A DNA stretch of 51,304 nucleotides from an uncultured Thiohalocapsa sp. Lineage in GTDB: Bacteria; Pseudomonadota; Gammaproteobacteria; Chromatiales; Chromatiaceae. A program made the translations under genes and the position numbers. The stretch is from the NCBI RefSeq assembly GCF_913062725.1, contig NZ_CAJXWY010000027.1, forward strand, positions 1 through 51,304, in the 5' to 3' direction. Below, in pieces: positions 30,194-41,349 of the stretch (positions are counted from its first letter, which is position 1; every line of letters begins with the position of its first letter). The notes under the pieces were generated by a model. That model saw nothing but the letters and a program-made list of their open reading frames with translations. It had not been told where the DNA came from and ran no database searches.

Positions 30194-31756
30194 ATGTCCT
30201 TCGACACCCTCGGCCTCACCGCCGATCTCCTGCGCGCCGTGCGCGAGCAGGGCTACACCGAGCCCACGCCCATCCAGCGCCAGGCTATTCCTCTTATTCT
30301 CACCGGTGTGGACGTGCTCGCCGGCGCCCAGACCGGCACCGGCAAGACCGCCGGCTTCACGCTGCCGCTGCTGCAGCGGCTCGCGGAAACCCGCTCCGGC
30401 GGCGGCGGGCGCAGCGGCCCGCGCCCCATCCGTGCCCTGGTGCTGGCGCCCACCCGCGAGCTCGCCGCTCAGGTGCACGAGAGCATCGAAACCTATGGCC
30501 GCCACCTGCCCCTCACGTCAGCCGTCATCTTCGGCGGTGTGAAGATCAACCCGCAGATCGCCCAACTGCGTCGCGGCGTGGATGTGCTGGTGGCCACCCC
30601 CGGACGGCTGCTGGACCATGCCGGGCAGGGCACCATCGACCTGTCAAGGATCGAGATCCTGGTGCTGGACGAGGCCGACCGGATGCTCGATATGGGCTTC
30701 ATCCATGACATCCGCCGCGTGCTGGCGCTGCTGCCGGCGGCGCAGCAACGCCAGAATCTGCTGTTCTCCGCCACCTTCTCGGACGAGATCAAGGCGCTCG
30801 CCAACCGGTTGTTGAATCGCCCGCAGCTCATCGAGGTGGCGCGGCGCAACACCGCCGCGGAAACGGTGCGCCAGGTGGTGCACCCGGTGGATCGCCATCG
30901 CAAGCGCGAGCTGCTGAGCCATTTGGTGGGGTCCAACGACTGGCGCCAGGTGCTGGTGTTCACCCGCACCAAGCACGGCGCCAACCGTCTCGCCGAGCAA
31001 TTGCAGACCGACGGCCTGACGGCGGCCGCCATCCACGGCAACAAGAGCCAGGGTGCGCGCACCCGGGCCCTCGCCGGCTTCAAGAGCGGTGATGTGCGCG
31101 TGCTGGTGGCCACCGATATCGCCGCCCGCGGGCTCGACATCGATCAGCTCCCGCACGTGGTCAACTTCGAGCTGCCGAACGTGCCGGAGGACTATGTGCA
31201 TCGCATCGGCCGCACTGGCCGCGCGGGCAACGCCGGCGAGGCCGTCTCCCTGGTCTGCGTGGACGAGCACAAACTGATGCGCGACATCGAGCGGTTGTTG
31301 CAGCGCCAGGTGCCCAAGGTAGTGCTGGCGGGCTATGCGCCGGACCCGAGCATCCCGGCGGAGCCCATCGTGCGGGGCAAGGGCGCTCGCGGCGCCCGCG
31401 GCCATGATCGCCCGGCGGACGGTGCCCGGCGTGGCGGTCAGCGCAGCGCCTCGGGGCGCAATGCCGCCGGGCGCGGCGGCGACGGCGCCGGCGGCGCGCG
31501 CAGATCACCACAAGCCAGCCGGCAGGACAGCGGGAAGCCACAACGCCGTTCGGAGCGGACGACGGCGCAGCAGACAGCGCAGGGCAGGGGCCAGGACGCC
31601 GTCGCGCCGCCCGCCGGGCGCAAGCCCAAGGCTGGCCATCAGCATCGCAAATCGCAGTCTGCCAACGCGGCCAATCCGCAACGCGGACACCGTCACAGCC
31701 GGTCCGGGCGTCGGCACGAGGTGGCGGCCCTGCTCGGCGGCGGCCGCGAGGATTGA
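30194..31756 (+). CDS. rhlE: DEAD-box RNA helicase, RhlE type
   Basis: A 520-residue helicase. The start [20 protein letters not shown] and the Q motif [12 protein letters not shown] are RhlE-like. Walker A AQTGTGKT is at 45-52, then [30 protein letters not shown] and [10 protein letters not shown]. From about residue 375 the tail is a low-complexity Arg/Gly/Ser/Gln region, common in RhlE and thought to bind RNA non-specifically. GGAG is 8 nt before the ATG, and the extension upstream of this ATG has no similarity to the family. It directly follows another DEAD-box gene, so the two may be co-expressed, for example in cold. Confidence 0.93.
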   Translation: MSFDTLGLTADLLRAVREQGYTEPTPIQRQAIPLILTGVDVLAGAQTGTGKTAGFTLPLLQRLAETRSGGGGRSGPRPIRALVLAPTRELAAQVHESIETYGRHLPLTSAVIFGGVKINPQIAQLRRGVDVLVATPGRLLDHAGQGTIDLSRIEILVLDEADRMLDMGFIHDIRRVLALLPAAQQRQNLLFSATFSDEIKALANRLLNRPQLIEVARRNTAAETVRQVVHPVDRHRKRELLSHLVGSNDWRQVLVFTRTKHGANRLAEQLQTDGLTAAAIHGNKSQGARTRALAGFKSGDVRVLVATDIAARGLDIDQLPHVVNFELPNVPEDYVHRIGRTGRAGNAGEAVSLVCVDEHKLMRDIERLLQRQVPKVVLAGYAPDPSIPAEPIVRGKGARGARGHDRPADGARRGGQRSASGRNAAGRGGDGAGGARRSPQASRQDSGKPQRRSERTTAQQTAQGRGQDAVAPPAGRKPKAGHQHRKSQSANAANPQRGHRHSRSGRRHEVAALLGGGRED

Positions 31757-31781
31757 CGCCGCCCCGGACGCGCCGGACGCC

Positions 31782-32687
31782 TCAAGGCCCGGCGCCTGGG
31801 AGGAGCCGCCGCTCCGCCTCGCGGTACTTCGCGGCTGTTTTCGCAATGATCTCCGCCGGCAGCTCGGGCCCCGGCGGACGCTTGTCCCAGTCGAGCGTCT
31901 CCAGATAGTCGCGCACGAACTGCTTGTCGAAGCTCGGCGGGCTGCTGCCCGGCTGGTATTGGTCGGCGGGCCAGAAGCGGGATGAGTCCGGCGTCAGCGC
32001 CTCGTCGATGAGGTGCAGGCGGCCGGCGTCGTCCAGGCCGAACTCGAATTTGGTATCGGCGATGATGATGCCGCGGCCGCGGGCGTAGTCCGCCGCTTCG
32101 GCGTAGATGCGCAGACTGACGTCGCGGATTTGTGCGGCCAGGTCGGCGCCGATGAGGTCCGCCGTGTGCTCGAAGCTCACGTTCTCGTCGTGGTCGCCGA
32201 CGGCGGCCTTGGTGGAAGGCGTATAGATGGGCGCCGGCAGCTTGTCTGCCAGGCGTAGGCCGGCGGGGAGCGGCAGGTCGCAGACGGCGCCCGTGCGCTG
32301 GTAGTCCTTCCAGCCGGAGCCGATGAGATAACCGCGGACGATGGCCTCCACCGGCAGCGGCCGCAGCCGTCGGACGACGACGGCGCGCTCGCCGAGGCTG
32401 CTGCGCGCAGCCGGATCGGGCACCACCGCCGCCAGCGGCCGATCCACCAGGTGATTCGGCACCAGGCCTGCGGTGCGCCGGAACCAGAAACTGGACACCC
32501 GCGTCAGCACTTCGCCCTTGCCCGGAATGGGCTGGGGCAGCACGACGTCGAACGCCGACAGCCGATCCGTGGTGACGATGAGCAGGTGATCATCGTCGAT
32601 GCCGTAGATATCACGCACCTTGCCGCGGTTGATGAGCGGCAAGTGCGGCAGGTCCGATTGAAACAGGGCGTCTGCTCTGGCGGTCAT
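31782..32687 (-). CDS. purC: Phosphoribosylaminoimidazole-succinocarboxamide synthase
   Basis: A 301-residue enzyme of purine synthesis that joins CAIR and aspartate to make SAICAR using ATP. Recognisable motifs are [35 protein letters not shown], and [16 protein letters not shown] with [15 protein letters not shown]. It is the longer type of about 300 residues, unlike the 237-residue E. coli form. AAGG lies 9 nt before the ATG. It stands alone and is divergent from the unrecognised gene at 32885. Confidence 0.96.
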   Translation of the reverse strand: MTARADALFQSDLPHLPLINRGKVRDIYGIDDDHLLIVTTDRLSAFDVVLPQPIPGKGEVLTRVSSFWFRRTAGLVPNHLVDRPLAAVVPDPAARSSLGERAVVVRRLRPLPVEAIVRGYLIGSGWKDYQRTGAVCDLPLPAGLRLADKLPAPIYTPSTKAAVGDHDENVSFEHTADLIGADLAAQIRDVSLRIYAEAADYARGRGIIIADTKFEFGLDDAGRLHLIDEALTPDSSRFWPADQYQPGSSPPSFDKQFVRDYLETLDWDKRPPGPELPAEIIAKTAAKYREAERRLLPGAGP

Positions 32688-32797
32688 GGTCTCAGGCCTT
32701 TGCGATGCATTGGTACCGGCGGCGCACGCCGGTGCGGGTGGCGCTGCATGCTGCGCAACCGGGCCGTGGCCCGTTGCCCCGCAGGCTTGCGGTTGCG

Positions 32798-32806
32798 ACT
32801 ATAGCA
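32798..32806 (-). promoter_or_regulatory. Candidate extended -10 promoter of purC
   Basis: On the minus strand TGCTATAGT forms an extended -10 (TGn plus TATAGT), about 110 nt before the purC ATG. No -35 match is seen, as is acceptable for extended -10 promoters. Confidence 0.4.
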
Positions 32807-32884
32807 GCCCAGCGCGTCGGCTCCGTGCCCATTGCGGCCCGGGTACTCAGCCCTTGCGGTGCCCCGCGCGCCGTCGTCAACCCC

Positions 32885-33412
32885 ATGATCAACGCCAGCG
32901 CGCCGGACAGTCAGCCCATGCCGCGAACCAAAGCCACGCCCGAGACACCGCCCACGGCCGCCACGCAGCCACCGCCCGACGCTGACGCCCAGGCCTTCCT
33001 GCGCGCCTTCCGCGGCAGTTTCACCTCGGCGTTGCGCTGGCATCATCTGGATGCCTTGTGGGCTGTGCTGCGCGCCGATGCCGAGGGCGGTTGGTACCTC
33101 TACGCCGTCGGCGAGGCGCCGCCGTCGGCGCCCGCCACCGCCGCGCAGGTGCGCCGCTTCATCGACGAGCTCGATGCCTTGCTGCGGCGCGAGCACGACG
33201 AAGACTACTGCGGCATCGTCTACGCCGACGATCTCAAGGCACCCGGCTTCGTCAAGATCTACGACCCGAACAACTTGGGCGTGGTCTGCGGCTTCAGTGA
33301 CAACCCGCCGCTGCCGGGCTGGATCATGAGCAAGCGCAGGCCCGTGGACCTGCCGGCCGCGCAGCCCGCACCCCGCGGCCGGCGGCGCTGGTGGCAGCGG
33401 TTGTTCGGCTGA
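32885..33412 (+). CDS. Conserved-looking protein of unknown function (about 175 aa)
   Basis: The frame is coding in character: strong third-position GC, a folded-looking middle, and no overlap with another gene. The first 35 residues are Pro/Ala/Thr-rich. The middle has RWHHLDALWAVLRADAEG, then GGWYLYAVGEAPP, an acidic helix (FIDELDALLRREHDEDYCG) and KIYDPNNLGVVCGFSDNPP, ending in a very basic tail RGRRRWWQRLFG. I do not recognise a named family. An alternative start is the ATG at 32918. It may be a soluble cytoplasmic protein whose basic, Trp-rich tail contacts nucleic acid or membrane; that is inference. Confidence 0.7.
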   Translation: MINASAPDSQPMPRTKATPETPPTAATQPPPDADAQAFLRAFRGSFTSALRWHHLDALWAVLRADAEGGWYLYAVGEAPPSAPATAAQVRRFIDELDALLRREHDEDYCGIVYADDLKAPGFVKIYDPNNLGVVCGFSDNPPLPGWIMSKRRPVDLPAAQPAPRGRRRWWQRLFG

Positions 33413-33452
33413 GGCCCTTGGGGCAACGGGTATCGCTAAACATCGCGCGTGA

Positions 33453-33481
33453 TTGACCCCGCCGCACCGACTGCCTATGGT
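33453..33481 (+). promoter_or_regulatory. Candidate sigma70 promoter of ridA
   Basis: TTGACC (33453-33458) and TATGGT (33476-33481) with an ideal 17-nt spacer, ending 33 nt before the ridA start; GGAG precedes the start by 5 nt. Confidence 0.55.
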
Positions 33482-33514
33482 CCGCGACGGACCTGACAGC
33501 ACACCGGAGACCCC

Positions 33515-33901
33515 ATGGCGAAGCAGATCATCCATACGGACCAGGCACCGGAAGCCATTGGCCCCTATTCCCAGGCCGTGCGCGCCGGCGAGACCGTGTA
33601 CTTGTCCGGGCAGATCCCGCTGGACCCGGCCACCATGAACCTGGTGGACGGCGACATGGCGGCGCAGGTGCGTCGCGTCTTCGACAACCTTCAGGCCGTG
33701 GCCCGCGCCGCCGGCGGCGAGCTGACCGACATCGTCAAGCTCAACATCTATCTGATCGATCTCAGCCACTTCGCGCTGGTGAACGAGCTGATGCAAGCCT
33801 ACTTCAGCGCGCCCTATCCGGCCCGCGTCGCCATCGGCGTCGCCAGTCTGCCCAGGGGGGCGCAGGTGGAGATGGACGCCATCATGGTGCTGGAGACTTA
33901 G
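33515..33901 (+). CDS. ridA: 2-iminobutanoate/2-iminopropanoate deaminase RidA
   Basis: A 128-residue RidA/YjgF-family protein that hydrolyses reactive enamines and imines released by PLP enzymes, protecting other PLP enzymes from damage. Signatures are [20 protein letters not shown] and the active-site region [20 protein letters not shown] with the conserved Arg and Glu. GGAG lies 5 nt before the ATG. It has its own promoter candidate and ends just before the biotin operator. Confidence 0.96.
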   Translation: MAKQIIHTDQAPEAIGPYSQAVRAGETVYLSGQIPLDPATMNLVDGDMAAQVRRVFDNLQAVARAAGGELTDIVKLNIYLIDLSHFALVNELMQAYFSAPYPARVAIGVASLPRGAQVEMDAIMVLET

Positions 33902-33943
33902 AGCGTCTGCGGCCGCCGGTTGCGGTCAGGGCGGTCTTGGGGC

Positions 33944-33976
33944 CTGTCAACCGATGGCCGGGTCATTGGTTGACAG
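33944..33976. promoter_or_regulatory. BirA operator upstream of bioB
   Basis: CTGTCAACC and GGTTGACAG form a perfect 9-bp inverted repeat with a 15-nt spacer. This matches the established BirA (biotin repressor) site, TTGTAAACC-N14/15-GGTTTACAA, in half-site sequence and spacing. The right half overlaps the -35 box of the bio promoter, so repressor binding should block RNA polymerase. Confidence 0.85.
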
Positions 33977-33998
33977 CCCGGGACGGGCGCGGGACCAT
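33970..33998 (+). promoter_or_regulatory. bio operon promoter overlapping the BirA site
   Basis: A perfect TTGACA (33970-33975) lies within the right half of the operator; 17 nt later GACCAT (33993-33998) keeps A2, A5 and T6 of the -10. The bioB ATG is about 90 nt downstream. Confidence 0.5.
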
Positions 33999-34089
33999 TC
34001 GCGCTCTTAATCCGTGCCGGCAACGCGATGGTGTTGCCCGGCCATACCGCCGCCCTCCGGCGGCCGCCCGATCGTCGACCGCCGCCCCT

Positions 34090-35148
34090 ATGCAAGCCAC
34101 TGTCACCCATGCCGCGACCGTCGCCGCGGACACCGCCGAGCGCCACGACTGGACCACCGACGAAGCCGAAGCGCTGCTCGGCCAGCCCTTCACCGACCTG
34201 CTGTTCGCGGCGCAGACGGCGCATCGCGCGCGCTTCGACCCCAATCGTATCCAGCTCAGCACGCTATTGAGCATCAAGACCGGCGGCTGTCCGGAAGACT
34301 GCGGCTACTGCTCCCAGAGCGCCCATCACGACACACAGTTGGGGCGTGAGCGCCTGTTGTCGCTGGATGCGGTGCTGGCGGCGGCCCGCAGCGCCCGCGC
34401 CGCCGGGGCGACCCGCTTTTGCATGGGCGCCGCCTGGCGCAACCCGACGGACAAGAACCTCGACTCCGTGCTGGCGATGGTCGAGGGCGTGAAGGATCTG
34501 GGGCTGGAGACCTGCGTGACCCTGGGCATGCTGACGGCGGCGCAGGCGCGGCGGCTCGCCGACGCCGGCCTGGATTTCTACAACCACAACCTGGACACCT
34601 CGCCGGAGTTCTATGGCCAGGTGATCTCCAGCCGCACCTACCAGGACCGGCTCGAGACCCTGGAGCATGTGCGCGCGGCGGGCCTCAAGACCTGCTCCGG
34701 CGGCATCCTTGGCATGGGGGAGGGGCGCCGGGACCGCGCCTCCATGCTGTGTCAGCTGGCGAACCTGCCGGCACACCCCGAATCCGTGCCCATCAACCTG
34801 CTGGTGCAGGTGGAGGGCACGCCGCTGTTCGGCAGCGAGCTCCTGGACCCGTTCGAGCTGGTGCGCACCATCGCCGCCGCCCGGGTCATGATGCCCGGCG
34901 CCTACGTGCGCCTGTCCGCGGGCCGCGACGACATGAGCGACGAGCTGCAGGCGCTGTGCTTTCTCGCCGGGGCCAACTCCGTATTCTACGGCGAGCGCCT
35001 GCTCACCACCGCCAACGCCGGCAGCGAGCGTGATCTGGCGCTGTTCGCCCGCCTCGGGCTCGCCTTCGAGACGGCGGACCTGCCGGACCGGGATGCGCCC
35101 GGGGCCTGTCACCGGCATCCGCCGTCGGCACCCACCGCCGCCGGCTGA
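34090..35148 (+). CDS. bioB: Biotin synthase
   Basis: A 352-residue radical SAM enzyme that inserts sulfur into dethiobiotin, the last step of biotin synthesis. The 4Fe-4S motif is C67, C71 and C74 in [13 protein letters not shown], followed by [11 protein letters not shown] and [17 protein letters not shown], all typical. The ATG at 34090 fits the family start, although no strong ribosome-binding site precedes it; the open frame further upstream runs through the operator and has no similarity. The stop overlaps the bioF start (TGATG). Confidence 0.96.
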   Translation: MQATVTHAATVAADTAERHDWTTDEAEALLGQPFTDLLFAAQTAHRARFDPNRIQLSTLLSIKTGGCPEDCGYCSQSAHHDTQLGRERLLSLDAVLAAARSARAAGATRFCMGAAWRNPTDKNLDSVLAMVEGVKDLGLETCVTLGMLTAAQARRLADAGLDFYNHNLDTSPEFYGQVISSRTYQDRLETLEHVRAAGLKTCSGGILGMGEGRRDRASMLCQLANLPAHPESVPINLLVQVEGTPLFGSELLDPFELVRTIAAARVMMPGAYVRLSAGRDDMSDELQALCFLAGANSVFYGERLLTTANAGSERDLALFARLGLAFETADLPDRDAPGACHRHPPSAPTAAG

Positions 35149-36392
35149 TGGGCACAGCCCTGCGGCATTCGGGGACCACCGGTGCGCGTGCGCAAGGCGT
35201 CACCGGCCAGCGCCGGCGTGATGATGCGGCGTTGCGCGCGGCGCTGGAGCGCCTGCGCGACACCCATCTCTACCGGGCCCGCCGGGTGCTGGATGGCCCC
35301 CAGGGGGTGCGGCCGGTCATCGATGGCCGTCAGGCGTTGTCTTTTTGCAGCAACGATTACCTGGGCCTCGCGGCGCACCCGGAACTCGCGGCCGCCCTGC
35401 GCGCGGGTGTCTCCCGCTATGGCGTGGGCAGCGGTGCCGCACACCTGATCACCGGTCACAGCGCAGCACACCGCCGCCTGGAGGACGACCTCGCGGCCTT
35501 CGTCGGCCGGCCGCGGGCGCTGCTGTTCTCCACCGGCTACATGGCCAATCTCGGGGTCATCAGTGCGCTGTGCGAGCGGGGCGAGACGCTCTACGCGGAT
35601 CGGCTGAACCATGCCTCCCTCAACGACGGCGCCCTGCTCGCCGGGGTGCGCCTGCGGCGTTATCCGCACGCCGACACGGCGGCGCTGGCGCGCATGCGCG
35701 CCGGCGGCGATGCCGCCATGCTGGTGAGCGACGGCGTCTTCAGCATGGACGGCGATTTGGCGCCGGTGCCGGCACTCGCCGCCTGCGCGGATGCCGCCGG
35801 CGCCCGGCTGCTGGTGGACGACGCCCACGGACTCGGCGTCGTCGGCCGCGACGGCCGTGGCACGCTGGATGTCTACCGCGAACAGGGCTGGGACGACGCC
35901 GGCGATGTCATTGTCATGGGCACCTTGGGGAAGGCCTTCGGCACCTTCGGCGCCTTCGTCGCCGCCAGCGATGCCGTCATCGAGACGCTGATACAGCGCG
36001 CCCGCAGCTATATCTACACCACGGCCCTGCCGCCGGCGCTGGCCCATGCCACGTCTGCGGCGCTGGCGCTGGCGCAGCGCGACGCCTGGCGTCGGGCGCA
36101 TCTGCAGGCACTTATCGCGCGTTTTCGCGCCGGCGCCGCGGCGCTCGGCCTGCCGCTGATGGCCTCGACCACGCCCATCCAGCCGCTGCTGGCGGGCAGC
36201 GCGCAGCGGGCGCTGGCCTGGAGCCGCTGGCTGGAGGCGCAGGGCGTCTTGGTGACGGCCATCCGCCCGCCGACGGTGCCCAAGGGTGCGGCACGGCTGC
36301 GGATCACCCTGTCCGCGGCACACGCTGAGCAGGATGTCGAGCGGCTGTTGGCGCTGCTGGCGCGGCTGCCGGATCGGGCCGTGGGCGATTGA
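35148..36392 (+). CDS. bioF: 8-amino-7-oxononanoate synthase
   Basis: A 414-residue PLP enzyme that condenses pimeloyl-ACP with alanine to give KAPA. Family signatures: LSFCSNDYLGLAAHPEL, VDDAHGLGVVGRDG, and the PLP lysine K262 in MGTLGKAFGTFGAF. The N-terminal 30 residues are an Arg/Gly-rich extension. The ATG overlaps the bioB stop by one base, so translation is likely coupled. A 144-nt gap separates it from bioH, the largest inside the operon. Confidence 0.96.
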   Translation: MGTALRHSGTTGARAQGVTGQRRRDDAALRAALERLRDTHLYRARRVLDGPQGVRPVIDGRQALSFCSNDYLGLAAHPELAAALRAGVSRYGVGSGAAHLITGHSAAHRRLEDDLAAFVGRPRALLFSTGYMANLGVISALCERGETLYADRLNHASLNDGALLAGVRLRRYPHADTAALARMRAGGDAAMLVSDGVFSMDGDLAPVPALAACADAAGARLLVDDAHGLGVVGRDGRGTLDVYREQGWDDAGDVIVMGTLGKAFGTFGAFVAASDAVIETLIQRARSYIYTTALPPALAHATSAALALAQRDAWRRAHLQALIARFRAGAAALGLPLMASTTPIQPLLAGSAQRALAWSRWLEAQGVLVTAIRPPTVPKGAARLRITLSAAHAEQDVERLLALLARLPDRAVGD

Positions 36393-36536
36393 TGGCATGC
36401 GGTGGCTCGCTCGTGCGCCGGCGTGGTCGCAATCCCGATCGGCGTTGGCGTTGGGGGCGTCGTCGCGGGGGAGCGTCGACGATGACAAGCGGCGTGAGCG
36501 TTGGAACGCGGGGCAGCGTCGGCGGGAGATGAGCGG

Positions 36537-37336
36537 ATGAAGGTCGCCTCGAGCACCCATCAACCGGTACGCACACCCCTGGTGCTGGTGCATGGCTGGG
36601 GCATGAACGCCGGTGTCTGGGCCGGCCTGCCGGAGGCGATCACCCAGCGCTTCGCGCCCCTGGCCGTGGATCTGCCGGGCCATGGCGGAGCGCCGTTCTC
36701 CGCCGGGCAATGGTCCCTGGACCATTGGGCGCAGGCCTGCCTGGACCAGGTCAGCGCGCGCTCGCCCGCGGGCGACCATACCCCTGCGGTCTGGCTCGGC
36801 TGGTCCCTGGGCGGGCTCGTGGCCTTGCAGGCGGCGCGGCTGGCGCCGGATCGCGTCAGGGCGCTGGTATTGCTGGCGGCGACCCCCCGCTTCGTGCGCG
36901 CCGTGGACTGGCAGGTGGCGGTCCCCGAGGGCACGCTCGGACAGTTCCACGATGGCCTGCTTGCAGATCCGCAGGGCACACTGGAACGCTTCCTCGCCCT
37001 GCAGGTCCGAGGTGCCGATGACGCCCGCGCGCTGCTGCGACGGCTGCGCGCGGGACTGGCGGGACAACCCGCCGCGGACCCGGCGGCGCTGGCTCAGGGG
37101 CTGCAATTGCTGCGCGAGGAGGACCTGCGCGGGCCGCTGCCGGACATCCGCCCGCCGACATTATGGCTGTTCGGCGAGCGTGACACGCTGGTGCCGGCCG
37201 CCGCCGCCGAACGCGTGGCCCTGCTGATGCCCGAGGCCCGGATGCAGGTGCTGGCGGGGGCGGCCCATGCCCCCTGGCTCTCCCACGGCGGTGCGACCGC
37301 CGCGGCCATGATCAAGTTTCTGGATAGCATCGGGCT

Positions 37337-37340
<4 letters not shown>
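36537..37340 (+). CDS. bioH: Pimeloyl-ACP methyl ester carboxylesterase
   Basis: A 267-residue alpha/beta hydrolase that frees pimeloyl-ACP from its methyl ester after BioC-primed fatty acid synthesis. The oxyanion region is LVHGWGMNAGVW, the nucleophile S90 lies in GWSLGG, the Asp is in FGERDTLVPAA, and the His in GAAHAPWLSH. GGGAG lies 8 nt before the ATG at 36537, which decides the start. The stop overlaps the bioC start by 4 nt (ATGA). Confidence 0.94.
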
Positions 37341-38895
<1,555 letters not shown>

Positions 38896-39060
38896 TCGCC
38901 GCCGCCCACGGCTGAGCCGCACCGGCGAGCCGATGTGGCAGGGCCGCCACGTGCTAAGCTCAAGCGCAATCAAGCGTCGCCGCGCCGGATGTAGACGCAC
39001 GCCCGGCGGTCACGGCCATCTGTGGCTGCGCCCGCAAGGTGCCCCGTTAGGAGTCAAGTC

Positions 39061-40302
39061 ATGTCTGCCCCGACCCCGTGCCAATGTTTCGCGGCGCCCA
39101 GGGCCGCACGCCGCCGCGCCGCCCTGGTGCTCGGCACCGTCGCGCTCTGGCTGGCTGCCACCGGCACGCAAGCCGATCCCATCGGCCAGGCGCTCGCCCT
39201 GGGCAACGCCAGCCTGGTGGTGGCTGAGGACGATCGCACCGTCATCGCCGACAATGCCGATCGGGGGATGGTGCCGGCATCCACCATGAAGCTGCTGACG
39301 GCGCTCGCCGCCATCGAGCGCTGGGGCCTGGACCACCGCTTCACGACGGAATTCCGGCGGGGGCGGGATGGTCGGCTCTGGGTGGTGGGGCGGGGGGACC
39401 CCTACCTCGTCTCCGAAGAGCTGGAGCAGGCGGTGCGCGCCCTGCGGCGCCAGGGGCTGAGCACTGTCAACGGCATCGGCCTGGACGATACGCTGTTCGT
39501 CGCGGGGGACCGCATCCCGGGACGGGCGTCCAGCCACAACCCCTACGACGCCCCGGTGACGGCGCTGGCGGTCAACTTCAATACGGTCAACGTCCGTGTC
39601 GCCGGCGGCCGCGTACGCAGTGCCGAGGCGCAAACCGGGCTCACGCCCACGGCGCGCCGCCTGGGGATGCGCATGGGCACCGGCGAGCACCGCATCAACC
39701 TGCAGAGCCGTGACAATGCGCTCAGCCACTTCGGCGAGCTGCTGGCGCTGAAGCTCGAAGCCGCCGGCGTGCGCGTGACCGGCGACGTGCGCGTCGGGCG
39801 TGTGCCGGATGGGGCCGACGTCCTGCTGGTCCACCGCAACGGCCGCCCCCTGGCCACCGTGGTGGAGAACATGCTGGAGTATTCCACCAACTTCATCGCC
39901 AACGATCTCTTTTTGCTGTTCGGCGAGCGCGGCGGGGTGAGTAGCATGGCGCAATCGCAGCGGGCCATGGAGGCGTGGGCGCGGCGTCAGTTCGGCTGGG
40001 ACCGCTTCACCATCGAAGATGGCGCCGGCCTCTCCCGCGGCAACCGCCTGAGCGGGCGCCAGCTCATCGACGTGCTCGACGCCATGGTGCCCTACCGCCA
40101 GCTGGTACCGGTGCAGGATGGCAACCCCAATGTCCGCGCCAAGACCGGTACCCTCTCCGGAGTGAGCTGCTATGCCGGCTGGGTGCGCCGGGACGGCGGC
40201 TGGGCAGCCTTCAGCCTGCTCATCAACCAGCCGGTGGCCTATGGTTTCCGTCATCAGGTGGCCAGTGCGCTGGCGACGGCACCGAGACTGGCGCGGTACT
40301 GA
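39061..40302 (+). CDS. dacB: D-alanyl-D-alanine carboxypeptidase/endopeptidase, PBP4 type (peptidase S13)
   Basis: A 413-residue periplasmic penicillin-binding protein that trims peptidoglycan side chains. It has an Arg-rich n-region and hydrophobic signal (AALVLGTVALWLAATGTQA). Catalytic motifs: S74-x-x-K77 in PASTMKLL, S275-T-N in EYSTNFIAND, and K361-T-G in RAKTGTLSG. It is shorter than E. coli PBP4 (477), suggesting a smaller inserted domain between the first two motifs. AGGAG lies 7 nt before the ATG at 39061, deciding the start. Confidence 0.92.
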   Translation: MSAPTPCQCFAAPRAARRRAALVLGTVALWLAATGTQADPIGQALALGNASLVVAEDDRTVIADNADRGMVPASTMKLLTALAAIERWGLDHRFTTEFRRGRDGRLWVVGRGDPYLVSEELEQAVRALRRQGLSTVNGIGLDDTLFVAGDRIPGRASSHNPYDAPVTALAVNFNTVNVRVAGGRVRSAEAQTGLTPTARRLGMRMGTGEHRINLQSRDNALSHFGELLALKLEAAGVRVTGDVRVGRVPDGADVLLVHRNGRPLATVVENMLEYSTNFIANDLFLLFGERGGVSSMAQSQRAMEAWARRQFGWDRFTIEDGAGLSRGNRLSGRQLIDVLDAMVPYRQLVPVQDGNPNVRAKTGTLSGVSCYAGWVRRDGGWAAFSLLINQPVAYGFRHQVASALATAPRLARY

Positions 40303-40312
40303 GCCGGCAGCG

Positions 40313-41245
40313 GTGCGAGCGACTCGCCAGGACCATGGCGTCATCGGCGTCGGGCGCGCGCAACGCCGGCCCCGTGGCTGGCGTCGGTCTGGTCGGCGGC
40401 GCCCGATCGGATCGGCCCTGGCGCCATGGCTGCTGATGCTTCTTGTGGGCTGCGCCGGTCCGGATCTGCCCGTGCGGGAGCCGGTGGATGCGGCCGCGAG
40501 GCCGCTGCCGGCCGTTGTCGGCGGCGGCGCCCTCTACTGGAAGCGTGATGGCGGTTATCCATCGCTGGCACCGTTGCTCAAGCGGGTGACGCCGGCGGTG
40601 GTGAACGTCGCCGTGATCTCCGAGGTCAACTTGGCAGACCACCCCTTTCTGGAAGACCCGGCCTTCCGGGAATTTCTCGAGCAGTTCGACATCGAGCCGC
40701 CGACGTCCGAGGAATTGCGCCGACGCGAGAGTGTCGGCTCCGGTGTCATCGTCGACGCCCACCGCGGCCTCGTGCTCACCAATGCCCATGTCATCGAAGA
40801 CGCCCGGGACATCACCGTCACGCTCAAGGACCGGCGCAGCTTCAAGGCCCGGCTCATCGGTCGTGATCCGGGCACGGACGTCGCGGTGCTGCGCATCATG
40901 CCCCTGGACGTGCCTGATCTGGGCTTCGCCGACTCCAACGCGCTGGAGGTGGGGGACTTCGTGCTCGCCATCGGCAACCCCTTCGGCCTGGGACAGACCG
41001 TGACCTCCGGCATCGTCAGTGCCGTCGGCCGCACGGGCATCGCCGACGACAGTCTGGGGGAGCTCATCCAGACCGATGCCTCCATCAATCCCGGCAACTC
41101 CGGTGGTCCGCTCATCGATCTGGCGGGACGCATCGTCGGCATCAACACGGCGCTCATCGGTCCGAGCGGCGGCAACGTCGGCATCGGGTTTTCGGTGCCC
41201 GCCAATCGGGTGCAACGGGCGGTGCGGCAAATCCTGGAGCGCTGA
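40313..41245 (+). CDS. HtrA/DegS-like serine protease, lipoprotein, no PDZ domain
   Basis: A trypsin-like protease of the HtrA family with triad H159 (TNAHVIED), D189 (GTDVAVLRI) and S263 (NPGNSGGPL), counting from a GTG at 40313 (310 residues). A lipobox (LMLLVGC, C47) after an Arg-rich stretch predicts membrane anchoring in the periplasm. The protein stops right after the protease domain (NVGIGFSVPANRV then a short helix), where DegS, DegP and DegQ continue into a PDZ domain; only about 100 bp remain before the convergent moaD, so no PDZ is hidden downstream. The start is uncertain: no clear ribosome-binding site, and an in-frame ATG at 40172 would overlap dacB by 131 nt. Confidence 0.83.
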   Translation: MRATRQDHGVIGVGRAQRRPRGWRRSGRRRPIGSALAPWLLMLLVGCAGPDLPVREPVDAAARPLPAVVGGGALYWKRDGGYPSLAPLLKRVTPAVVNVAVISEVNLADHPFLEDPAFREFLEQFDIEPPTSEELRRRESVGSGVIVDAHRGLVLTNAHVIEDARDITVTLKDRRSFKARLIGRDPGTDVAVLRIMPLDVPDLGFADSNALEVGDFVLAIGNPFGLGQTVTSGIVSAVGRTGIADDSLGELIQTDASINPGNSGGPLIDLAGRIVGINTALIGPSGGNVGIGFSVPANRVQRAVRQILER

Positions 41246-41349
41246 CCCTTGCAGACGGATACCGGCGGCGTCCGATCTCGCGGGCGCGCTGACGTGATGC
41301 CCGTGCTCAGCCTCGGGCGCCGGGATGCACGCAGGGGCCGCAGGATGCC

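Noticed and set aside
40172..40312. Longer start (ATG at 40172) for the HtrA-like protease
   Set aside because: It would overlap dacB by 131 nt and would put the lipobox about 95 residues from the N-terminus, which is incompatible with a lipoprotein signal.
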